From assembly GCA_019096065.1 (NCBI GenBank), contig JAGUCH010000004.1:930001-994000 (forward strand): a stretch of DNA of 64,000 bases, written 5' to 3'. The notes below the pieces were generated by a model. That model searched no databases and had not been told where the DNA came from. It saw only the letters and a program-made list of their open reading frames with translations. This stretch comes from Paracyclopina nana (Eukaryota > Arthropoda > Copepoda > Cyclopoida > Cyclopettidae). The position numbers were made by a program, and so were the translations under genes. Positions 1 to 12,287 of the stretch are shown piece by piece; the stretch's first letter is position 1, and each line of letters opens with the position of its first letter.

Positions 1-421
1 AGCTATTTAATGACCCTACTTTCCGTGCCCCAGCTAAAATATAACTATTGATCCTATATTTTTTACAAATGCTATATATAATGAAGTCATTTGGAGTATT
101 GCATCACTTCAAAATCAATTTTTTAATTGCTTTGAAATAGATTTTGTAAAGCATTTTTTGAACATGGGGATATGCTGTAACCAATAAACAAACAATCCCA
201 AATCATTTTTTAGAAACATCAATAATTATCTAAGTCTTGTAAATTAAAAGCACCAACATTATTTTTGTAAATCGCTATATCCTAAGTGCATCGATCTTGG
301 TTCCTTTCTTTTAAAAACCAGGCACTAAATTCATATATCACCATAGGCCTGCCCATCATAATCCATTTATGGACACCTTTACATAGTTCAGCACATGAGG
401 ACACAGTGGGGAAAGACCTAC
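1..421. other. Left edge: no gene resolved, possible 3' continuation of the TSP1 gene
   Basis: AT-rich sequence. Homology to the 458-bp TSP1 unit stops a few bases beyond the splice donor of the leftmost TSP1 exon, around 405-421. On the minus strand the frame of that exon stays open through the donor to a stop near 282, adding about 40 residues with two cysteines. That could be an alternative C-terminus, but nothing in it matches a TSP1 exon, so the true 3' end of the gene may lie outside the window. Confidence 0.4.
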
Positions 422-3400
422 CTGGAGTGCATTGCACCAATTCAGCAGTGAGCCCATCACAAGAGGGGCCCCCAAATGTTGGCTCTGGATTGGTGCATGT
501 TCTGTTCCTTGGCTTGACCCATGTCTTGTTCTCTGTCTCAAAGCAAAGCTCATCAGAGCTTTCAATCCAGTTGGACCAACCACCACCATCTGAAAGCACA
601 AGTTTGAAGACATGTGATGAGAAAAGGGAGCCAATGTGGTGCTCTTGATAATTTACTTGGAGCGCACATAATCATTTCCTCCGCAGATCCTGTGCATTGG
701 CCACCATAGAGTGGCTGAGGATTGGTGCAGGTTCTGCTTTTGGTCTTCACCCATGTTTTGTTTGCTGTTTCAAAACAGAACTCATCCAAACTAACTGTCC
801 AAGCACTCCAACCACCGAGCACTGAAAGAACATTTGGTATGCATTACCAAGAATTAAGCACACAGTGGGAAAGACCTACCTGGAGTGCATTGCACCAATT
901 CAGCAGTGAGCCCATCACAAGAGGGGCCCCCAAATGTTGGCTCTGGATTGGTGCATGTTCTGTTCCTTGGCTTGACCCATGTCTTGTTCTCTGTCTCAAA
1001 GCAAAGCTCATCAGAGCTTTCAATCCAGTTGGACCAACCACCACCAACTGAAAGCACAAGTTTGAAGACATGTGATGAGAAAAGGGAGCCAATGTGGTGC
1101 TCTTGATAATTTACTTGGAGTGCACATAATCATTTCCTCTGCAGATCCTGTGCATTTGCCACCATAGAGTGGCTCAGGATTGGTGCAGGTTCTGCTTTTG
1201 GGCTTCACCCATGTTTTGTTTGCTGTTTCAAAACAGAACTCATCCAAACTAACTGTCCAAGCACTCCATCCACCAGGCACTGAAAGAACATTGGGTGAGC
1301 ATTGCAGAAAATTAAGGACACAGTGGGAAAAACCTACCTGGTATGCATTGCACCAATTCAGCAGTGAGCCCATCACAAGAGGGGCCCCCAAATGTTGGCT
1401 CTGGATTGGTGCATGTTCTGTTCCTTGGCTTGACCCATGTCTGGTTCTCTGTCTCAAAGCAAAGCTCATCAGAGCTTTCAATCCAGTTGGACCAACCACC
1501 ACCAACTGAAAGCACAAGTTTGAAGACATGTGATGAGAAAAGGGAGCCAATGTGGTGCTCTTGATAATTTACTTGGAGTGCACATAATCATTTCCTCCGC
1601 AGATCCTGTGCATTGGCCACCATAGAGTGGCTGAGGATTGGTGCAGGTTCTGCTTTTGGTCTTCACCCATGTTTTGTTTGCTGTTTCAAAACAGAACTCA
1701 TCCAAACTAACTGTCCAAGCACTCCAACCACCGAGCACTGAAAGAACATTTGGTATGCATTACCAAGAATTAAGCAAACAGTGGGAAAGACCTACCTGGA
1801 GTGCATTGCACCAATTCAGCAGTGAGCCCATCACAAGAGGGGCCCCCAAATGTTGGCTCTGGATTGGTGCATGTTCTGTTCCTTGGCTTGACCCATGTCT
1901 GGTTCTCTGTCTCAAAGCAAAGCTCATCAGAGCTTTCAATCCAGTTGGACCAACCACCACCAACTGAAAGCACAAGTTTGAAGACATGTGATGAGAAAAG
2001 GGAGCCAATGTGGTGCTCTTGATAATTTACTTGGAGTGCACATAATCATTTCCTCTGCAGATCCTGTGCATTGGCCACCATAGAGTGGCTCAGGATTGGT
2101 GCAGGTTCTGCTTTTGGTCTTCACCCATGTTTTGTTTGCTGTTTCAAAACAGAACTCATCCAAACTAACTGTCCACTCACTCCATCCACCAGGCACTGAA
2201 AGAACATTGGGTGAGCATTGCAGAAAATTAAGGACACAGTGGGAAAAACCTACCTGGTATGCATTGCACCAATTCAGCAGTTAGCCCATCACAAGAGGGG
2301 CCCCTAAATGTTGGCTCTGGATTGGTGCATGTTCTGTTCCTTGTCTTGACCCATGTCTTGTTCTCTGTCTCAAAGCAAAGCTCATCAGAGCTTTCAGTCC
2401 AGTTGGACCAACCACCACCATCTGAAAGCACAAGTTTGAAGACATTTGATGAGAAAAGGGAGACATTGTGATGCTCTTGATAGATTACTTGGAGTGCACA
2501 AAACCATTTCCTCCGCAGATCCTGTGCATTTGCCACCATAGAGTGGCTCAGGATTGGTGCAGGTTCTGCTTTTGGGCTTCACCCATGTTTTGTTTGCTGT
2601 TTCAAAACAGAACTCATCCAAACTAAGTGTCCAATCACTCCATCCACCAGGCACTGAAAGAACATTGGGTGAGCATTGCAGAAAATTAAGGACACAGTGG
2701 GAAAGAACTACCTGGAGGGCATTGCACCAATTCAGCAGTGAGCCCATCACAAGAGGGGCCCCTAAATGTTGGCTCTGGATTGGTGCATGTTCTGTTCCTT
2801 GGCTTGACCCATGTCTGGTTCTCTGTCTCAAAGCAAAGCTCATCAGAGCTTTCAGTCCAGTTGGACCAACCACCACCAACTGAAAGCACAAATTTGAAGA
2901 CATGTGATGAGAAAAGGGAGCTAATGTGGTGCTCTTGATAATTTACTTGGAATGCACATAATCATTTCCTCTGCAGATCCTGTACATTGGCCACCATAGA
3001 GTGGCTCAGGATTGGTGCAGGTTCTGCTTTTGGACTTCACCCATGTTTTGTTTGCTGTTTCAAAACAGAACTCATCCAAACTAACTGTCCAAGCACTCCA
3101 TCCACCAGGCACTGAAAGAACATTGGGTGAGCATTACCAAGAATTAAGCACACAGTGGGAAAAACCTACCTGGTATGCATTGCACCAATTCAGCAGTGAG
3201 CCCATCACAAGAGGGGCCCCCAAATGTTGGCTCTGGATTGGTGCATGTTCTGTTCCTTGGCTTGACCCATGTCTTGTTCTCTGTCTCAAAGCAAAGCTCA
3301 TCAGAGCTTTCAGTCCAGTTGGACCAACCACCACCATCTGAAAGCACAAATTTGAAGACATGTGATGAAAAAAGGGAGCCATTGTGATGCTCTTGATAGA

Positions 3401-4490
3401 TTACTTGGAGTGCACAAAACCATTTCCTCCGCAGATCCTGTGCATTTGCCACCATAGAGTGGCTCAGGATTGGTGCAGGTTCTGCTTTTGGGCTTCACCC
3501 ATGTTTTGTTTGCTGTTTCAAAACAGAACTCATCCAAACTAAGTGTCCAAGCACTCCATCCACCAGGCACTGAAAGAACATTGGGTGAGCATTGCAGAAA
3601 ATTAAGGACACACTGTTAAAGAACTACCTGGAAGGCACTGCACAAATTCAGCATTAAGCCCATCACAAGAGGGGCCCCCAAATGTTGGCTCTGGATTGGT
3701 GCATGTTCTGTTCCTTGGCTTGACCCATGTCTTGTTCTCTGTCTCAAAGCAAAGCTCATCAGAGCTTTCAGTCCAGTTGGACCAACCACCACCATCTGAA
3801 AGCACAAGTTTGAAGACATTTGATGAGAAAAGGGAGACATTGTGATGCTCTTGATAGATTACTTGGAGTGCACAAAACCATTTCCTCCGCAGATCCTGTG
3901 CATTTGCCACCATAGAGTGGCTCAGGATTGGTGCAGGTTCTGCTTTTGGGCTTCACCCATGTTTTGTTTGCTGTTTCAAAACAGAACTCATCCAAACTAA
4001 GTGTCCAATCACTCCATCCACCAGGCACTGAAAGAACATTGGGTGAGCATTGCAGAAAATTAAGGACACACTGTTAAAGAACTACCTGGAAGGCACTGCA
4101 CAAATTCAGCAGTAAGCCCATCACAAGAGGGGCCCCCAAATGTTGGCTCTGGATTGGTGCATGTTCTGTTCCTTGGCTTGACCCATGTCTTGTTCTCTGT
4201 CTCAAAGCAAAGCTCATCAGAGCTTTCAATCCAGTTGGACCAACCACCACCAGCTGAAAGCACAAGTTTGAAGACATGTGATGAGAAAAGGGAGACATTG
4301 TGGTGCTCTAGATAGATTACTTGGAGAGCATATTAATAATTCTTCTTCCTGTCCTGTGCAACTTCCCCCATATTTTGGTACTGGATTGTTACATTCTCTT
4401 ATTTTTCTTTTTACCCATTCATTTTTTTCATTTTTCAAGCATGTTTCATCTGAAGTGATGACCCATTGAGACCAACCACCAGGAACTTTG
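405..4490 (-). repeat. 458-bp tandem repeat, nine units, each with two TSP1 exons and two introns
   Basis: The period is 458 bp. A-type exons lie at 422-589, 880-1047, 1338-1505, 1796-1963, 2254-2421, 2712-2879, 3170-3337, 3628-3795 and 4086-4253 (168 bp each). B-type exons lie at 657-821, 1115-1279, 1573-1737, 2031-2195, 2489-2653, 2947-3111, 3405-3569, 3863-4027 and a divergent 4321-4485 (165 bp each). Introns are as similar between units as exons are, so whole two-exon blocks were duplicated recently or are homogenised. The right end is older: B at 4321-4485 and the exon at 4538-4702 are much more diverged. Confidence 0.95.
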
Positions 4491-6843
4491 AATCAAGTTT
4501 ATTTTTTATCATATCTAATGCCTTTTCTGTTACTTACTTGGGAGACACTGAATATATTCTTGATTTGTCCCTTCACATTGGGTTCCTCCGTTTTGTGGCT
4601 CTGGATTGCTACATGATCTGTTTTTGCCTTTTTTCCATTCTTTATTAACTTCAAAACACATTTCATCTGTATCAATTGTCCATTCTGACCACATTCCATT
4701 AACTGTGGGCAAAAACATAGTTAAATCAAAGAAGTGTAATCAGAAAAATTGGCAAGTAGTCAGTTGCTAAAAATGGTTAGAAAACTTATGAAGGGTATTG
4801 GAGCAAATTCAAGACTGGTCAACAACTTTCAGCCAATTATTCTGTTTACAAAATTGAGCTTGTGGTTGATTCATTTTTTGCCTTTCTATAGGATTTTTTT
4901 GTGAATTACTCCATTGATAGTTGCGAATCACTAGCTGACCTTACTTGTTTTTTTTTGTTTTTAGGTATCTTTGATCTAAAATGTATCAATATTTTTGTAG
5001 ACTTAATCTTTTCTTTCCTTTTGGACATATTTTCTCCTCCAACATTGGGTTGTTTGGGATGCAAGAAACTTTTGTATGATCAGGCGACCAAGGATTATAA
5101 CAGTTCCGTTTTCTTGATACCATCCAAGTATCTGAGACATCTTTTGGATGGCAATTACTCCAACTTGTCCACTCAGAGTATCTTCCCATGTCTAAAAGTT
5201 GTTTTGGTAAAACATACTATGATTGAAGGTAATATAAATTATGCTTACACTGTTCATATGGATTGAATGTGCAATCTCTTTGGCAAATAAAAAAGAATGT
5301 AGAGGCACAATTGCAATCATCAAACATTATTCCATCATTAGCAGCAATTGTGACATCAGTACTCAATCTTCCGCAACCAAAATAGCCAGACCTGTCAAAC
5401 TGCATATCTGTTTGGAAAGTATCACGAAACTCTTGAGGATTCCAAGATATTTGGCTCTTATCAATCCAATAAATGCGTCTAGTTGATCTACTAATGGCCA
5501 ATCCAATGTAGCTACTTGCATACCAGGTACTTCCATCGCTTTGAGTTTGTGCTGATTTGTATTTGTGGAATTCAAATACTTCTTTCCATTCATCTGCATT
5601 TTTAGCCTGAGCAAGTCTTCCTCCAAAATTATCAGTGCAATGTGTTTGAACATCAACAAAAGTTTTTTTCCAACGAACAAACTTATAAACAAATGTAGAG
5701 CCAGGATTTATTGTCTCAAAACCATCCATGGAACAAGCTGTAACAAATTAACAAGCATCTTTTAGTAACTAAATCATGGTATTTTAAGATAATTACTATC
5801 GAAGGTAACAAATGCCACCTGCACAAGTTTATCAAGACTATATATCTATTACATAACTTGTAATAAGGAATCCCATTATTATAGGACCCTACCACCTCAA
5901 CAAAAGTTCAGCCCTGAGAAAATTCTGGCACATTTTCCATTTCATTAACATGCTCAGATGGAATATAGAAGCTGGGTTTCAAAATGAATCTCTTCCACAT
6001 TCAGCAAACGTGGAAAATCCCTGAAAAATCCCTGATTGGCTGGAAAAAATTTGAGAACCAAGCTACTATTTTCATCCAAGGGTAGCATGCAAGGAAATGA
6101 AAAATGTGTGAGGGATTTTTCTTTGGGACTAACTTTTGCTGAGGCGGTAAGGAACTACCTACTATTCGTTTTCCATATTATATGCAAGTCTGCTTAAAGA
6201 AACAAACTGAGAACTATTTGGAAATTGACACCTAACCAGGTATTTTAGGTAATAAGTAGAGAAAAGTGAAAAACATTGTTATAAAGTACAAAACGTAGCA
6301 AAAAACACTATGTCTTGAGATGATCAGCCAAATGAGATTTTCAATATTGCCAATGCACTTGCCGTTTATATGACTCAAGTTTTGCCTACAGCTGTCTTTT
6401 GATGCCTTGCCTTGCTATGTAAAAATTGTCATGTGACAAATTTATAATTTTATCTAGTTCATGATAATCATTCAAATTGAATAGCTTTGTTCAAGCAATA
6501 AAAATATCAAACAATATGCTAGTTCACCTTTATAAAAATCATCAGTGCAAAGATCTCTTTGACACACACCCCAACTCCCACTTGTTGTGTAGCACCAAGA
6601 GTTGTTCATTGCATAATCATATCTGCAGTTTTGGGCAGTGGATGTTCCATATTCTTCTCCACCAAAGCTAAATTGTGATGCGCACTCTTCTTGACCCAAT
6701 GTTAAACCTGATGAAGCAATTAAGAAAATCATGATACAAAGTTCTATGCTATTTTGTGCTTATAACTGACAAGCACTTGCAGCCAAATCCCATTCCAAAA
6801 TTATGACAAGACATATTGATACCACCAAGGACCAGTTGATCAT
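422..6843 (-). CDS. Secreted FN2-like / C-type lectin / multi-TSP1 protein, partial at 3' end
   Basis: Predicted secreted adhesion or recognition protein. Exons read leftwards: signal-peptide exon 6771-6843 (start MINWSLVV, hydrophobic core, weak donor GTCAGT); FN2-like exon 6528-6707 (four-Cys pattern with WCYT and WGVC); C-type lectin-like exon 5249-5737 (WYASSYIGLAI, ends FFICQRDC); TSP1 exon with upper end 5191; TSP1 exons at 4538-4702 and 4321-4485; then alternating A and B TSP1 exons down to 422. Every boundary I could check is phase 1, as expected for shuffled extracellular modules. TSP1 modules are about 55 residues with a GGWSxW start, an R-x-R-T-C strand and four cysteines, and they carry NKT/NRT sequons. 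Oddity: the TSP1 exon ending near 5018 lacks a good donor and its frame closes at a TGA at 4986-4988, so the array may belong to a second transcript. Lectin ligand unknown. Confidence 0.75.
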
Positions 6844-9247
6844 TGCAAGCTCTATCAACTGAATGACTGAGAATGATTGGGAAAGTACCTGGCTAATGGC
6901 AATACCCAACCAGATATTATTTTGTGAGTTTACATTGTACTTCATATTTGCTATTTAGATTGAAATACCAACTATAGCAATAACAGTGACATTGAGTCTT
7001 TAACATAACCTTTCTGGGCAAAGTTTGAGTGAAGATGAAAAGAAGCAATCAATACCACTATCAGAAAGACCTGAGACTGTAAGATTCAAGTTTTTAGAAG
7101 AAACAAATCCAACCTCAGAGCTCTTTAGCAGCTGTGGAATTATATTTCTGGTAGGAAAACATAGAATGCATCAACAGTAACTCAAATGCATTCTGGCCAA
7201 TGCTAATACATTCTGTCCAAGTGAATTCAAGGCACCCCAACAGAAAATGCAGTTACATAGTGACCTAATCATACAGGTCAAACAATATTCCAGTTTATAC
7301 CAGTTCATCATCATTGAAAGTTGATAGTGCAATAATAATTGATGAAAAGTTGCCACTAGGCATTCTTTCATCTACTATTTCAAGGTATGAACTTTGTTGC
7401 TCCAGTATTCAAAATTAACTCTCATGGTTATTAAATATCAATAGTTACATTTTCATCTTAAGGTTAAACTGAATTTTAAAGCCAAAAAGATTAATTGCTT
7501 TGTTAAGTGTCAAGCAAAACCAAATGTAAGGCAGTGAATTTAAGTCAGTTGAGATGTGTAGGCAGTGAGAAAAGTAAGTAAAAAATTAGATCTCATAATT
7601 CTTTTTACAAATATGCTTCAACAAATAAATTATGGAGGGACTAGATTTTAAAATTTGCATACTTACCTTTGGAACCAAGGCTTTCAAAAACATAAATATT
7701 TCCCAGGAGTGCAAAATAGCCTCTGAAACCCCATGCCTTGGAATATGCAAGAAGAGTATATCATAGCCAAATGTAAAAAACTGGTAGTAAATGAATCTCA
7801 GAGGATTGTGAGGTAAAAGGTGAGTGAGGATTGTAAGGGGAGTTTTCTGTGCCCTGGTTATCTGGCCACTCCCAATCTTTGAAAGACCTAGGACTCTCTC
7901 TAAGAAGCTAACAGGTTGGCATAAAAAATTATTTCTTTAGAAACAATTATAGTTTTGCGTAATTAACTTAGCTTTCATGGCTATTTTAAGTAGCCTAAAC
8001 CACAATTTTGAGACGTTTTGAATGGTTTAGCAATTGTTTTTCTTTACTAAGAAAACAATAAATTGCCTGGTAAATTGGTCAAACATATTGCAGTACCTAC
8101 TGTCAATTTGGTCAGAAATTACATTGAATCTTGACCAACTCATGATGGGCTGGAGACCAACATGGTTGAAAAAGTACTGTCAAACCATATCCAGCTGTAC
8201 CCCATCATAGAACCTACATAACCTGCATAACTAAGTCATATCTTGGAATCATTGAGCAACTCAATTATAGCAGACCTTTGGGCTGCAGTGAGTGACTAAA
8301 CTTGGGAGGATCTAGAGAAATATTGAGTTACTTAACTTGGATAGACAAAGTTCAACCAATATTTCATTTTCTGAATGGAATTATAACATATTAAAACTCA
8401 TTCACTTTGTCTATGCTGAATTTATGATGCCATGTAGCACTAACTGCTGTAACACCTTAGCAAGATATGTCTTAAATAAACTGACACATTGTTCTTTTCA
8501 TCTTAGATTGATCTTTCTTTGGTGATGAGGAAGTGAATGTTACATGAGTATGTGATAACAAGATAGATAGACATAAAATTTTCAATTATGGTTTTTTAAG
8601 AATGAGGTCCAAGATTTTCAGGTTATGATTGTTGGTTTCAGAGACTTGACTTTGGCTGAACTAGGTTAGAATAGAGTGGCTTTACTTGGTCAGATCTTGA
8701 TCTTGTGTGAAATTAAGAGGCTTTGTTGCCTTGAATGGGGAACCATATCAAATTTCATTATCATTTGGGTAGTCCAGTAAACTGATTAGTCATTGAGTTG
8801 CATTATTAACTAGTGCATACTCATGTAGCCTGTATAAATCAAAGTTGATGTTGTTTGAGGCCAAGAGCTCACCAAAAAATGCAAGTTTGAGGGGTTGATA
8901 AATTCACTTTTGGACAAAGAGTGTTACAAACAATGGGCCATGCTTATAGTGAAATCAAGAACTGACTTACAAAGGCTCATTTTGTTTGTTGGTCATTGCT
9001 CAAGCATGTAAAGTAAAAATAAGTGGTCACAGTATTTGCACACATTTTGATTATGTATTTCAAGCATTGTTTCAAGCTAATTTATAAAATTAAGGGAAAA
9101 GAGTTTAAAGGTTGAGGTTAATTTTTGGCATGATCACAAGGTGCAAGTACTTGATTAATTTGGTCAGCTTGCAGCAAATCCCACATCTCAAGGTTTAACT
9201 GAAAGGAAGAAAATGACATAAGAATCAAAGAGCTGAAAAAGTTAACA
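6844..9247. other. Intergenic region between the two lectin/TSP1 paralogues
   Basis: About 2.4 kb of AT-rich DNA. The open frames here are short, lack family features and are not supported by splice signals. It holds the presumed promoter of the left paralogue just right of 6843. No RNA gene or clear repeat was recognised. Confidence 0.6.
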
Positions 9248-10699
9248 TCAACAGGTACAAGATGTATACGTTGGATCAATCATGACACAAGACAATCCTG
9301 ATATATCATTGGGTAATTCTCTCATGTATGTGATTTTTTTAGTAACTCCACATCCTTTCCCTTTTATTGCAGATTTTCCATTTGCTAGACTGACCCAAGA
9401 CTGATCTGTCATTATAATAAAAAAAACCATTAAGTATAGAGAGTTAAAACAAGGCAAATGGTGCTAACCTGATCCACAGTTGATTTCATACTGAGATGGT
9501 ACATTTGGGGGGCATCTGACATCATTGGTGTCAGGTGACCAAGGATTCACACAAGTGCGTGATTTTGACATCATCCATTTTTTACCATTTTGAGATGGGT
9601 TGCATCCACTCCAATCTGACCATTCAGAGTAAATTCCCATATCTGTAAGTTGCACATTGGTGTGAAGAACCCAATTAATTTTCATGTAAGCAAGTTACAC
9701 TGTGAATAAGGGTTGAATTCACATTTTCGCTGACATATTGACTTGAATTCATCTCCACAATTAGCATCATCAAAGAGGATTCCATCATTGGCTGTATATG
9801 CCTCATTAAAACGCAATCTGCCACACTTGAAATTTCCAGTACGATCAAAAGGCAAACTTGTGTTGAATGTGCTATGAAAGTCATCAAGACTGCTCCAAAC
9901 TGTAGCTTCATCATCCACCCAATACAAGGTCCTAGTACTATCTTGCTTGATTCCCAAGCCAATCCATGCTGTTGCAAACCAGGCTGAGTCCTGAACATTG
10001 GGTTGGACAAATTTTTGCTTGTAATGCAGAAAAATTTCATTCAATTCCTGCCCATTTCTAGCCTGAGCAATTCTTCCTCCATTAGCAGCACATCTCAGTT
10101 GAGCATTGCTAAAACTTAATGCTTCTACTACAGTTCGGTAAGCATTCAAAGAACCTGGAGTAGTAGCCTCAAATCCATCAGTATTGCATTCTTTGAAGAA
10201 AATAAAATAATATTAATACCAAATGATGTCTAAGATCTCTGCTATTTAAAATATATTTGCCATTGGCTCAACAAATTATGTTCATAAGAGAAAAAAAGAG
10301 CAGAAAGGTCTTGAAAAATAATTGATTGATTGAAAAACTGAGAAAACAAAACTTATGAATCAGACATACTAAGAATGTACCAAGATTCAAATCATCAGAG
10401 CAGAGACTTCTCTGGCAAGTTCCCCAATTTCCACTTTTGGTATAGCACCAAGACTTGTTGTGAGCATAATCATATCTGCAATTGTAGGTTCGCAGGTTAC
10501 CATACTCTGCTCCACCAAAGCTGAATTCGTCTGCACATTCTTCATTTTTCCATGTTAGGCCTAGCAGTATTACCAATAAAATGTGCAGCAGATTAATTTT
10601 ATTTTTAAAAAGGTAAGAGTGTTGCTTACAAGTACAAGAAACCAATCTCCATTCAAAGACCAATGTGATGGAAAGTAGACCTATTAAAAGCCAACACAT
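9248..10699 (-). CDS. Secreted FN2-like / C-type lectin / TSP1 protein, short paralogue
   Basis: Complete five-exon gene, paralogous to its left neighbour. Exon 1, 10630-10699, encodes a signal peptide (start MCWLLIGLLSITL). Exon 2, 10381-10560, is FN2-like (FSFGGAEYG, SWCYTKSGNWGTC). Exon 3, 9699-10190, is a C-type lectin-like domain (WFATAWIGLGI, YWVDDEATVW, GILFDDANC, ICQRKC). Exon 4, 9469-9642, is one TSP1-like module (MGIYSEWSDWSGC). Exon 5, 9248-9405, is a degenerate Cys-poor TSP1-like tail ending in TGA. All introns I placed are phase 1. The signal-peptide exon is conserved with the neighbour in length, phase and an EW motif before the cleavage region, which is why this start was chosen. 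Likely extracellular; ligand unknown. Confidence 0.8.
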
Positions 10700-11748
10700 T
10701 GCATTGAACAAAATCAACCAAGTGAATACTTTGGAAAGCTCCAAGCCAGAAAAGTTAAAGTTATGCATCTACAACAACCACAGGGCTCTACAACTGCTTA
10801 AAGGCTAATTGGTGAAAGGATTATTAGTGGCAGGTCAATGGAACAAAGAAAATTGTAATTGAGAATGACACAAAAGTCCAAAATGTTTTCTGACATCCTA
10901 GTGTGACTATTAAAGACAATTTCCAGGGGGGGGGGGGCCTTGTAAGTGAGTTCTTGACACAAGGTTTGCATTCAAAAATCATCAAATTAGTTTGTCTCTG
11001 CAGCTGTGGTGCTTGTAGTACATAGTGGGTGAGTTCAAGTGACGTGTCAATCATGGAAAAAAGCGGGCTAATCTCACGCTTTTTGAACATAGCTCCCAGA
11101 TAATTTCTGTTTTATAAAAAAAAAGTATGTTGATTTAGGCACTTTTTGCTAATTTATAGTGGGATATCCAAACTTTTGGAAGTGAAATCCACAGATTTCT
11201 AATATAAAGCCACAGCTCAGTCAGACTGTGTGCTATGGTAAAGCAGGGACAAGAACTCACCTTATTAGTACATATCATCTTGACAATTTCGTCTAGTCTT
11301 GCTTGGTCACCCTAGTCTTGCTTGGAAAGTCTTGTTTGGTCACAGGGTCACTTAAGTATCAGACAGAGATCAACTGCCCCACCAAACAATATCTTTTGTA
11401 AAAAGATCTCATGCACTCGTTGCAGTGTCTTGAACAGTTGATTTAAGAAATATATTAATATATTATATTAATTTCACTCTTCGTGTGACTGCAATTTTTC
11501 GCAATATTCTGTACTTGATCTTATTCAGATTTTTTAGAGTAGACATCGTCTTAACTGCAAGTAATTTATTAATTTCACTCTCTAAAAAATGTGTAGCATA
11601 AACATTTGATAATTGCTCAATTTGAAGTTGGCGTTGTTGAGGTATTTTCTATTATAAATTTTAGGCGTGAATCAATGGTTTTTGTACTCAAATAATGTAG
11701 CGTTGATTTAGTCTATACTTGAGCTTTATTGAAACTTGTTGAGCCAAA
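10700..11748. other. Intergenic region with a poly-G run
   Basis: No coding signal recognised. A run of 12 G lies near 10926-10937. A first isolated copy of the GCGTGA-type word (minus strand) lies at about 11074 and another (plus strand) at 11664, both upstream of the motif-rich block described below. Confidence 0.5.
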
Positions 11749-11804
11749 AAAAAAGCGATTACATGTGAAAGAACAAAGTTCTCTCACATGTAATCGCTTT
11801 TTTT
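11749..11804. repeat. Perfect inverted repeat (hairpin) with about 20-bp arms
   Basis: The left arm reads a run of A then GCGATTACATGTGA, and the right arm is its exact reverse complement followed by a T run. The arms are separated by about 14 bases (AAGAACAAAGTTCTC region), itself partly symmetric. As DNA it could form a cruciform, and as RNA a strong hairpin. It lies at the left side of the motif-rich block and may mark an end of that element. A terminator-like or 3'-end role is possible but unsupported. Confidence 0.85.
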
Positions 11805-12287
11805 AATATTACTGAATCAAGTAGCGTACACTTAACCTAAAGTAAAATAAAGATTGAATTGAGGTAATTCTATATTTTACTCTTTATCTGCAAGCTAATT
11901 ACAATTGCAGTAATGGTAATATACATAAGGAGTACACTAGAGATTTTCTTTAAACATTCATGTGTTTGTTGATATCATATCGTATTTTCTTCTTTTCTTC
12001 TTGTCTTCCCTGTCATGTCCAAAGCGTGCACATCAACCTTTTCTTGTCATTCTTTTTTTCATATTAACGTTTCTTTATGTTACTTCAAATTTTCTGAAAT
12101 TACAATGCAATCAATCATTAGGAGTGAATCTTGACTATTTTCTTCTAAATTCAATTCTAATTTCTTCTAATTTCATTATTGCTTTCTAACAGTCTCAAAG
12201 ACTGTTTATAAAGTCTAGCAATCCGTCTTGACATTGACAAGCGCAAATTAACTCGTCTACATCACATGCAAACTAATAAATAAAGCG
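11805..12287. other. AT-rich gap between hairpin and unknown gene
   Basis: No gene recognised. It contains copies of the RAGCGTG-type word at about 12022 and 12283; the latter lies just beyond the stop codon of the minus-strand gene starting at 12288. Confidence 0.5.

Noticed and set aside
405..4490. Many overlapping frames of 60-176 residues on both strands
   Set aside because: Only the phase-1 TSP1 exons fit splice signals; the other frames are shadows repeated every 458 bases.
405..4490. CRISPR-like regular repeat
   Set aside because: The repeat is 458 bp, contains exons and introns, and has no short repeat/unique-spacer pattern; the host is a eukaryote.
4901..5266. 121-codon plus-strand frame
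   Set aside because: It lies antisense to lectin/TSP1 exons with clear domain and phase support.
8337..8525. 62-codon plus-strand frame in the intergenic region
   Set aside because: No family feature, no splice or start context beyond chance in AT-rich DNA.
10926..10937. Poly-G run
   Set aside because: A homopolymer of this size is common in such genomes and has no associated feature.
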